Shown here: positions 1 to 5,119 of the stretch, piece after piece
How positions within the stretch are numbered: the stretch's first letter is position 1
How the letters are laid out: each line of letters opens with the position of its first letter
Assembly: GCA_905193765.1 (NCBI GenBank)
Contig: CAJJPZ010000138.1
Span: 1 to 5,776, forward strand
Reading direction: 5' to 3'
Length of the DNA: 5,776 nucleotides
Source: an uncultured Eubacterium sp.
GTDB taxonomy: Bacteria; Bacillota; Clostridia; Peptostreptococcales; Anaerovoracaceae
The notes under the pieces: generated by a model
Seen by the model: only the letters and a program-made list of their open reading frames with translations
Told to the model about the DNA's origin: nothing
Databases searched by the model: none
Translations under genes and position numbers: made by a program

Positions 1-414
1 ACGCTGAGCCTTTATATAAGGGCCGTCCACAAGTATATCCGTCATATCCAGAAGATTTTTCATCGCATCGTTCTCTGCGGCCATGTCAGTAAGCTGCTCA
101 TATGTATATCCGCTGAAAGACGTTATGTTCAGTCCGCGTTCTTTGACGCCCTTCGCCAGCTCCAGGAATCCTTCCGGCTGACAGAAAGGTTCTCCCCCGG
201 AAAAAGTCACACCTGCCAGCAGCGGATCCTTGTCGATCTCCTCCAGGAGCCTGTCGATGCTGCAGTCTTTGCCACCGCCGAAATCGTGGCTTTCAGGGTT
301 GTGGCATCCGGGGCAGCCGTGAGGACACCCCTGGCAGAAGACCGTGAACCTGATACCCGGGCCGTCTACGATGGATTCCCTGACTATTCCCGCCAGCCTT
401 ATAGTACCTGGCAT
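1..414 (-). CDS. nrdG: Anaerobic ribonucleotide reductase activating protein NrdG (partial, C-terminus outside window)
   Basis: This is the radical-SAM activase that uses a [4Fe-4S] cluster and S-adenosylmethionine to place the glycyl radical on NrdD. It is a cytosolic, oxygen-sensitive enzyme. The visible 138 codons read without interruption to the window edge. Near the N-terminus is the family signature ESIVDGPGIR (residues 13-22). It is followed by the cluster-binding CX3CX2C motif with Cys30, Cys34 and Cys37, then HNPES. The SAM-binding GGE motif is at residues 73-75 (SGGEPF, 72-77). The ATG at 414 was chosen because it begins right at the conserved N-terminus and lies two bases after the nrdD stop (TGA-TC-ATG). 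A GGAG at 426-429, inside the end of nrdD, lies 11 nt upstream, which is slightly long. The tight spacing implies co-transcription and coupled translation with nrdD. Family members are usually about 150-200 aa, so only a short C-terminal part is missing. Identity is very secure. Confidence 0.96.
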   Translation of the reverse strand, partial: MPGTIRLAGIVRESIVDGPGIRFTVFCQGCPHGCPGCHNPESHDFGGGKDCSIDRLLEEIDKDPLLAGVTFSGGEPFCQPEGFLELAKGVKERGLNITSFSGYTYEQLTDMAAENDAMKNLLDMTDILVDGPYIKAQR

Positions 415-416
415 GA

Positions 417-2762
417 TCAGATACTCTCCATTCCCGTGTCGATGCTGTGTTTCACACGGTCTCTTTCTTCTGCTGACTTGGCGTCGTTCCAGTTGTCCAT
501 AGTCCCTACGAGATATCCCGTTATCCTGCGGATCCTTTCGAATCCGTGGTCGCCGTCATCCTCTGTCCTGTGACAGCAAGGGCATTCATTGTCTATGATG
601 CCTGTATAGCCGCATACAGGGTCTCTGTCAACAGGATGGTTTATGGAGCCATATCCTACGCCGCTTTCCTTCATGCATCTTACAACCTGTTCGAATGCAT
701 CGAGGTTCTTGCACGGATCTCCGTCCAGCTCCACATATGTTATGTGGCCTGCATTTGTCAGCGCATGGTACGGAGCTTCTGTCTTTATCTTGTCGAAAGC
801 GCTTATATTATAGTAAACCGGTATATGGAAAGAGTTAGTATAGTACTCTCTGTCAGTAACGCCTTCTATGATACCGTACTTTTCCTTGTCCATCCTGACG
901 AATCTGCCGGAAAGACCTTCAGCAGGAGTCGCCATCAGTGTATAGTTGAAGCCTGTTCTCTCTGTAGCTTCGTCCATTTTCTTGCGCATGAAGCCTACGA
1001 TCTCAAGTCCCATAGCCTGCGCTTCCTTGCTTTCTCCGTGGTGCACGCCCATCAGTGCTTTCAGACACTCTGCAAGGCCTATGAAGCCTACTGTGAGTGT
1101 ACCGTGTTTCAGCACTTCGGCAACCGAATCCTCAGGTTTGAGCTTGTCTGAATCCAGCCATATGCCCTGACCCATGAGAAACGGATAGTTCTTAACTTTC
1201 TTCGAAGCCTGTATCCTGTATCTTTCCATCAGCTGGTCGATACACAGATCGACTTTCCTCTCAAGTTCTTCGAAGAACCATTCGATGTCTCCATGGGATT
1301 TTATGGCTATCCTCGGCAGATTCACAGATGTGAAACTGAGATTTCCCCTGCCGCCTACTACTTCTCTGGTCGGATCGTAGTGATTGCCGATGACTCTTGT
1401 ACGGCAGCCCATGTACGCCACCTCTGTGTTAGGGTCTCCCTCATGATAGTACTGGAGATTGTACGGAGCGTCTATGAACGAGAAGTTCGGAAACAGTCTC
1501 TTGGCTGAGACCCTGCATGCCAGCTTGAACATATCGTAGTTCGGTTCACCCGGATTGTAGTTTATGCCCTCTTTTATCTTGAATATATGTATAGGGAAGA
1601 TAGCTGTCTCGCCATTTCCCAGTCCTGCCTCTGTTGCCAGCAGTATGTTCTCGATTATCATCCTGCCCTCAGGAGATGTATCGGTACCGTAGTTTATCGA
1701 TGAAAACGGTATCTGTGCTCCTGCTCTCGAATGCATAGTGTTGAGGTTGTGCACGAAAGCTTCCATCGCCTGGTATGTAGCCCTTCTCACTTCCTGATTG
1801 GCGTACTTCGTAGCCCTCTGCTGGAGTTTCTCTATATCGGCTTCGTCTATTATCGCCTGAAGATGTTCTTTTTCCTTTTCCTTGTAACCGTTGTCGTCAG
1901 CAAGTATCGGATATATATCGTACTCATCCATTATATGGGCGCCGATCTCCTTAGCCTTCTCCACGCCGTCATCTATATCGTACAGCAGGTTCAGCATCTT
2001 GCCCAGGTTCGTCCAGTACAGTTTCCTGTATGTTTTCTTGACGCCGTTGGCCATACCGTAATCGAAGTCAGGTATACTCTGACCACCGTGCTGGTCGTTC
2101 TGGTTGGACTGTATCGCGATACACGCCAGTGCGCTGTAGCTCTGTATGTCGTTAGGCTCTCTCAGGAAACCGTGTCCTGTGGAGAAACCGCCTTTGAAAA
2201 GCTTTTCTATATCTATCTGGCAACATGTAGTGGTGAGCGTCAGGAAGTCCATATCATGTATATGTATGTCGCCTTCCCTGTGAGCCTTGGCATGCTCAGG
2301 CTTGAGAACAAACATTTCATAAAACTGCTTGGCGCCCTCTGATCCGTATTTGAGCATCGTTCCCATAGCCGTGTCCCCGTCTATGTTGGCGTTCTCTCTC
2401 TTCGTATCGTTGTCTTTGGCTTCCTTGAAAGTCAGGTCCTCATATATTTTCATGAGTCGGGTGTTCATGTCCCTGACACGGGTACGTTCTGCTCTGTACA
2501 GGATATACTCCTTTGCTGTCCTGGCGTGTCCGTTTTCGATAAGCACCTTTTCCACAGCATCCTGTATCTGTTCTACTGTAGGGATATCATTGTGACATAT
2601 CTCAAGCAGATACAGCTCCACCTGTCTTGCCAGATACTGAGCCATATCATGATCTTTTCCCCCGAGGACTTTCGCTGCTCTGTAGATAGCCTCTGTGATC
2701 TTATCGATGTTGAAATCAACAGTTCTGCCGTCACGTTTTACGATTTGTCTGATCTGATCCAT
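417..2762 (-). CDS. nrdD: Anaerobic (class III) ribonucleoside-triphosphate reductase NrdD
   Basis: Reduces ribonucleoside triphosphates to dNTPs in the cytosol under anaerobic conditions, using a glycyl radical installed by NrdG. The 781 residues contain, in order: an ATP-cone allosteric domain (about 3-93); the glycyl-radical barrel with the Cys180-Cys181 pair, whose second Cys matches E. coli Cys79; a charged helical stretch (about 255-325); the finger-loop thiyl cysteine in MGCR (Cys453); and ATPAEGLSGRF (611-621), whose Glu615 I align with the formate-site Glu of E. coli NrdD (Glu446 by recall). The C-terminal zinc module has Cys717, Cys727 and Cys730 with an extra Cys729. The glycyl-radical site is RRITGY with Gly749, 32 residues from the end (31 in E. 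coli). The length exceeds the 712 aa of the E. coli enzyme, and the text resembles the longer clostridial form. The ATG at 2762 has AAGGAG six to eight bases upstream. Conservation of the Glu suggests the formate-using NrdD1 subtype; that is inference. Confidence 0.98.
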   Translation of the reverse strand: MDQIRQIVKRDGRTVDFNIDKITEAIYRAAKVLGGKDHDMAQYLARQVELYLLEICHNDIPTVEQIQDAVEKVLIENGHARTAKEYILYRAERTRVRDMNTRLMKIYEDLTFKEAKDNDTKRENANIDGDTAMGTMLKYGSEGAKQFYEMFVLKPEHAKAHREGDIHIHDMDFLTLTTTCCQIDIEKLFKGGFSTGHGFLREPNDIQSYSALACIAIQSNQNDQHGGQSIPDFDYGMANGVKKTYRKLYWTNLGKMLNLLYDIDDGVEKAKEIGAHIMDEYDIYPILADDNGYKEKEKEHLQAIIDEADIEKLQQRATKYANQEVRRATYQAMEAFVHNLNTMHSRAGAQIPFSSINYGTDTSPEGRMIIENILLATEAGLGNGETAIFPIHIFKIKEGINYNPGEPNYDMFKLACRVSAKRLFPNFSFIDAPYNLQYYHEGDPNTEVAYMGCRTRVIGNHYDPTREVVGGRGNLSFTSVNLPRIAIKSHGDIEWFFEELERKVDLCIDQLMERYRIQASKKVKNYPFLMGQGIWLDSDKLKPEDSVAEVLKHGTLTVGFIGLAECLKALMGVHHGESKEAQAMGLEIVGFMRKKMDEATERTGFNYTLMATPAEGLSGRFVRMDKEKYGIIEGVTDREYYTNSFHIPVYYNISAFDKIKTEAPYHALTNAGHITYVELDGDPCKNLDAFEQVVRCMKESGVGYGSINHPVDRDPVCGYTGIIDNECPCCHRTEDDGDHGFERIRRITGYLVGTMDNWNDAKSAEERDRVKHSIDTGMESI

Positions 2763-2766
2763 TTAT

Positions 2767-2774
2767 CTCTCCTT
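2767..2774 (-). promoter_or_regulatory. Ribosome binding site of nrdD
   Basis: On the minus strand the sequence AAGGAGAG lies just before ATAA-ATG, with the GGAG core six bases from the start codon. It fixes the nrdD start at 2762 and is a strong match to the anti-Shine-Dalgarno sequence. Confidence 0.85.
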
Positions 2775-2781
2775 TTTTATA

Positions 2782-2797
2782 CCACTATATCTTGTTG
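2782..2797. promoter_or_regulatory. Candidate NrdR box, proximal, in the nrdD leader
   Basis: On the plus strand CCACTATATCTTGTTG matches the NrdR consensus ACACWATATATWGTGT at 12 of 16 positions, including the core CTATAT-TTGT. It lies between the predicted transcription start and the nrdD ribosome site. Its centre is 40 bp from that of the distal box. NrdR boxes normally come in pairs separated by whole helical turns, most often about 31-32 bp. Four turns would be about 42 bp, so the phasing is near but not exact. Confidence 0.55.
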
Positions 2798-2816
2798 TTT
2801 TTTCGTTTCATTGAAA

Positions 2817-2844
2817 ATTATACACTAAATAAAGGTATCGTCAA
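2817..2844 (-). promoter_or_regulatory. Sigma-A type promoter of nrdD-nrdG
   Basis: On the minus strand TTGACG (2839-2844) is followed after 16 bases by a perfect TATAAT (2817-2822). The predicted transcription start is near 2810, giving a leader of roughly 48 nt before nrdD. Upstream of the -35 lie A- and T-tracts (about 2850-2877) of the kind that act as an UP element. This is the strongest promoter match in the window and shows that nrdDG has its own promoter, separate from the upstream acetyltransferase gene on the same strand. Confidence 0.8.
2822..2837. promoter_or_regulatory. Candidate NrdR box, distal, inside the nrdD promoter
   Basis: Read on the plus strand, ACACTAAATAAAGGTA matches the NrdR consensus ACACWATATATWGTGT at 11 of 16 positions, with an intact ACACTA half. 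It occupies almost exactly the spacer between the -10 and -35 elements, so a bound repressor would block RNA polymerase. NrdR is the zinc-finger/ATP-cone repressor of ribonucleotide reductase operons; no nrdR gene is in this window. The right half-site is poor, so this box alone is weak evidence. Its position and the second box add support. Confidence 0.5.
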
Positions 2845-2903
2845 TATCAAAATCCTATTTTCGTATATTTTTTTACCATGCCTGTCCGACCTGTATCAGG
2901 CGC

Positions 2904-2933
2904 ACAAAAAATGCACACATCAAATGCATGCAT
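2904..2933 (-). terminator. Possible weak intrinsic terminator after the acetyltransferase gene
   Basis: On the minus strand, about 40 bases past the acetyltransferase stop, ATGCATG (2927-2933) can pair with TGTGCAT (2911-2917). That gives a seven-base stem with two G-U pairs and a nine-base loop, followed by a run of Ts (2906-2911, sharing one base with the stem). The stem is short and AT-rich, so termination is probably incomplete and some read-through towards nrdD is possible. The rest of the 2845-2971 spacer shows nothing else I can support. Confidence 0.35.
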
Positions 2934-2971
2934 CCTGCTGTGGTCACTGTTCGTCTGTTGCTCGATCAGGC

Positions 2972-3505
2972 TTATTTGTTCTCACCGAAAAACTCTGATC
3001 TGAGCATCGACATTATATTCAGGTCGTAGTATCTGCCATCCTTTTTTGTGGCATGTCTGGCGGTTCCCTCGTGTTTGAACCCGAGGCTTTCGTACAGTGA
3101 CGATCCACGTCTGTTCCCTGTATAGAAATCCAGTGTCACACGTTCCATATGAAGGAATGTGAAGCAGTATTCCAAAAGCTCCACCATTATCTCACGGGCC
3201 ACGCCTTTTCCCCACAGACGTTTCTCACCGATATAGAACTTGGTTATGTCCAGTGAATCTGAATGTTTATCTATTCGTGATAGGCTTATGCGACCTATAG
3301 GCTTTTCTTCTGATCTGGAAACTATGGTGAATTCCAGTCTCGAAGGATCCTGCGCAAAGCTGAAACCCTCTCTGACTACATCCTCGTATGTCCTGTCCTC
3401 ATCGAAGCTGAGATACCTGACAACATCGGGATCCGTCTCCCATCTGGCAAAATATTCGTAATCCCCGAATTCAGTTTCTCTGATTACAAAATTTTTCGTT
3501 TCCAT
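2972..3505 (-). CDS. GNAT family N-acetyltransferase, RimJ/RimL-like
   Basis: A 177-aa cytosolic acetyl-CoA-dependent acetyltransferase of the RimJ/RimL (Acetyltransf_3) type; the substrate cannot be told from sequence. Members acetylate ribosomal-protein N-termini, small molecules or antibiotics. The N-terminal block VIRETEFGDYEYFARWETDP (7-26) is the usual family opening. The acetyl-CoA pyrophosphate loop (motif A, R/QxxGxG/A) is RLWGKG at residues 96-101, followed by the VAREIM helix. The C-terminal signature has Asn131, SSLYESLGFKHEG (135-147) and DGRYYDL (156-162), all as expected. The start was set at the ATG at 3505, not the upstream ATG at 3529: AAGGAG (3512-3517) lies exactly six bases before 3505, and the protein then begins in the family's normal place. 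Using 3529 would put the ribosome site inside the gene. It has its own promoter upstream and lies 209 bp before nrdD. Confidence 0.9.
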   Translation of the reverse strand: METKNFVIRETEFGDYEYFARWETDPDVVRYLSFDEDRTYEDVVREGFSFAQDPSRLEFTIVSRSEEKPIGRISLSRIDKHSDSLDITKFYIGEKRLWGKGVAREIMVELLEYCFTFLHMERVTLDFYTGNRRGSSLYESLGFKHEGTARHATKKDGRYYDLNIMSMLRSEFFGENK

Positions 3506-3511
3506 TTTTTT

Positions 3512-3517
3512 CTCCTT
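3512..3517 (-). promoter_or_regulatory. Ribosome binding site that fixes the acetyltransferase start
   Basis: AAGGAG on the minus strand, followed by six As and ATG (3503-3505). Its position excludes the in-frame ATG at 3529, which lies upstream of the site and lacks a comparable one. Confidence 0.85.
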
Positions 3518-3542
3518 CATATATATCAAGTTTCACCTAATC

Positions 3543-3573
3543 TTAACAATTCATTAATTTCTTGTGGTATTAT
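3543..3573 (+). promoter_or_regulatory. Probable promoter of the lipoprotein gene
   Basis: On the plus strand TGGTATTAT (3565-3573) is an extended -10 element (TGn followed by a five-of-six TATAAT match). A TTAACA (3543-3548) lies upstream at a long 19-base spacing. The predicted start near 3580 gives a leader of about 50 nt. It faces the acetyltransferase promoter, and the two predicted starts nearly coincide, so the promoters are probably mutually exclusive or in competition. Other AT-rich hexamers in 3580-3595 could serve instead. Confidence 0.45.
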
Positions 3574-3585
3574 ATTACTATCTTA

Positions 3586-3614
3586 ATTATATTAGCATTC
3601 ACAATGATTAACAA
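3586..3614 (-). promoter_or_regulatory. Sigma-A type promoter of the acetyltransferase gene
   Basis: On the minus strand TTGTTA (3609-3614) is followed after 17 bases by a perfect TATAAT (3586-3591). The predicted start near 3579 gives a leader of about 74 nt. The -35 element overlaps the ribosome binding site of the divergent lipoprotein gene (3613-3618). A second AT-rich candidate nearer the gene (TATATA close to 3522) was set aside because transcription would then begin inside the ribosome site. Confidence 0.6.
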
Positions 3615-3618
3615 GGAG
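3613..3618 (+). promoter_or_regulatory. Ribosome binding site of the lipoprotein gene
   Basis: AAGGAG, 11 bases upstream of the ATG at 3630. The spacing is at the long end of normal. The next in-frame ATG is far inside the protein and would delete the signal peptide, so 3630 is the start. Confidence 0.75.
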
Positions 3619-3629
3619 AAATATCACAA

Positions 3630-5018
3630 ATGAAACGTTTTTTAGCAGTTATTTCAGCTCTTGCTCTGATTTTTTCATTTTTTCTCAGCGGATGTTCCGG
3701 CAGTACAGCTGATCGCGAGAATGAACTGAAAGACAGTCTTCAGCCTGTATATGAAGAGCTTGGATCCAATTTTTCCGGAGACAAGGGAGATTACTCGCTG
3801 GTTTCGGAATTTCTGAAATCATGGGCACAGAAAAATGAACTGAAAGTCACCAAAACAGACAGCCATTATACAGTACTGACGAATCCTGCCACATCGGGAC
3901 AAAAGAAAGCCGATACGCTCACACTGCAGTGTACAGTGGATACCGACGATCTGAAGCGCTCCATGGAAACACTTGCCATAGGTATGACAGCGCTGCTTGG
4001 AACGGAAGAGCACGGCCGCATAGACCTCATCGTGACTGAAAGCAGTTCAGGCAGATTCACAGGAGCGAACGCAGTTTCTGCAGAATATCTCAAAACAGAC
4101 AACTTCATCAACCTGAGCTACAGCGAAGATCTGGCGCTCTACACTTCAGGGCCGGAACTGATGACCAGCACGATGACAGCGGACATACAGAAGACATCGC
4201 CGCATTATTCAAAAGCATTCGCCATAACCATGTCCATGCCGGATCATAAAGATGCTTTCGACCTCGACAATAACTATCCTAACCCTGTTAATACCATCGG
4301 CAACCTGCTGGCGACGCAGAAGAGCTCCGGCAAGCTTTTTCAGATAGCGTCCTTCAACTGTGATGTTACCGACGGATATCTGCCTAAATCTGCCACTGCA
4401 GTGGTCGTCATAGACGAGAACAACATAGACAGTTTCACAGAGAGGTTCGAAAAATCCTACAAGAGTATGCAGAACAAATTCGACAAGCTGGAGGACAGCT
4501 TCGTATATACAATGACCGAGACGACTATGCCTTCGCAGGTGATGAGCAATCAATCCAGCGACAATATGATAAGCCTTATGTATACACTGAAAACAGGTGT
4601 ATATCTCCAGGATGAAAATTCCGGTGAAATCATATCTGCATCTGACATCACGTCCATATCCACATCCGGCAGCAGATTCAAAGCAGTGGTCAGTGCAAGG
4701 AGCCTTGATAAAGACACGCTGAAAGAAATGTCCGGAGTATTCAGGACGACATCTGGTCTCTGCGATATAAATTATAAGGATGACGGAGAAAACAACACAT
4801 GGAGTTCCGACAGCAGCCTTGGCAGCTTTTTCAGGAAATCACTGAGCCTGGATGACTCGTCACCGAAGACAGTCCTCAACAGAACAGAGTGCGAGATCTT
4901 CGCTTTAAAGGCAAAGGATCTCAATATGATATCCTACAACTGCAACCTGAGTTCGACAGGCAAGGCAGCACTGCTGAACATACTTCACTATGAAGAGGAG
5001 CTGGCGCCTGCAAAATAG
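3630..5018 (+). CDS. Exported lipoprotein, degenerate M20C (PepD-like) pseudo-peptidase
   Basis: A 462-aa protein with a type II signal peptide: MKR, a hydrophobic core (4-18) and lipobox LSGC with Cys22. It should be lipid-anchored on the outer face of the membrane. I see full-length resemblance to the aminoacyl-histidine dipeptidase PepD (E. coli, recalled). WAQKNELKV...NPATSG (65-90) fits PepD WAKEKGFHV...KPATAG; AIGMTALLGTEEHGRIDLIVTE (116-137) fits IGMASALAVL...VLLTMTE; SFNCDVTDGYLPKSATAVVV (241-260) fits DFNGGTLRNAIPREAFATIAV; and LNRTECEIFALKAKDLNMIS (416-435) fits the HAGLECGLF...DMVSIGP block. The metal-site residues appear lost: His to Thr102 in the HxD motif (Asp104 kept), bridging Asp to Thr114, the second Glu of EE to Ser138, Asp to Ser163, and His of HAGLE to Asn417. 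The GPHS histidine is absent. Hydrolysis is therefore unlikely; a binding or scaffold role is possible, substrate unknown. Homology is inferred by eye. The ORF and signal peptide are certain. Confidence 0.85.
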   Translation: MKRFLAVISALALIFSFFLSGCSGSTADRENELKDSLQPVYEELGSNFSGDKGDYSLVSEFLKSWAQKNELKVTKTDSHYTVLTNPATSGQKKADTLTLQCTVDTDDLKRSMETLAIGMTALLGTEEHGRIDLIVTESSSGRFTGANAVSAEYLKTDNFINLSYSEDLALYTSGPELMTSTMTADIQKTSPHYSKAFAITMSMPDHKDAFDLDNNYPNPVNTIGNLLATQKSSGKLFQIASFNCDVTDGYLPKSATAVVVIDENNIDSFTERFEKSYKSMQNKFDKLEDSFVYTMTETTMPSQVMSNQSSDNMISLMYTLKTGVYLQDENSGEIISASDITSISTSGSRFKAVVSARSLDKDTLKEMSGVFRTTSGLCDINYKDDGENNTWSSDSSLGSFFRKSLSLDDSSPKTVLNRTECEIFALKAKDLNMISYNCNLSSTGKAALLNILHYEEELAPAK

Positions 5019-5048
5019 CCGGCCTGCCGGAATACATCAGATATACAG

Positions 5049-5091
5049 AAAGAGCGGCCCTGTATACAGACACAGTCTTGCCGCTCTTTTT
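5049..5091 (+). terminator. Strong intrinsic terminator between convergent lipoprotein and polA genes
   Basis: AAAGAGCGGC (5049-5058) pairs with GCCGCTCTTT (5080-5089) in a perfect ten-base stem, followed by Ts (run 5087-5091) on the plus strand. Inside the 21-base loop CTGT (5060-5063) can pair with ACAG (5072-5075), extending the hairpin. It lies about 30 bases past the lipoprotein stop. On the minus strand the same stem ends in TTTC, so it may also stop polA transcription, though its U-tract there is weaker; the polA stop is about 30 bases away on the other side. Confidence 0.85.
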
Positions 5092-5119
5092 AAATAAACT
5101 TTTTTATTTATATACTTCT

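Noticed and set aside
546..1151. Plus-strand open frame of 201 codons opposite the 3' half of nrdD
   Set aside because: Same reason: shadow of nrdD, no ribosome site, Cys/His/Tyr-rich composition typical of an antisense frame.
1731..2342. Long plus-strand open frame (203 codons) opposite nrdD
   Set aside because: It lies wholly inside the confidently identified nrdD gene, has no ribosome site, and its protein has no recognisable motif; it is an antisense shadow.
2890..2900. CCTG-TAT-CAGG mini hairpin upstream of nrdD
   Set aside because: Four-base stem with no T-run on either strand; expected by chance.
2792..2998. Plus-strand 68-codon open frame across the nrdD promoter region
   Set aside because: It begins at TTG with no purine-rich site upstream and runs through the promoter and into the opposite end of the acetyltransferase gene; no coding signal.
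3506..3529. Upstream start codon for the acetyltransferase (adds eight residues)
   Set aside because: The AAGGAG site at 3512-3517 would lie within the coding region and correctly positions the ATG at 3505 instead.
5019..5030. CCGGC-CT-GCCGG inverted repeat right after the lipoprotein stop
   Set aside because: The two-base loop is too small for a stable hairpin with this stem and there is no T-run; the real terminator is the stem at 5049-5089.
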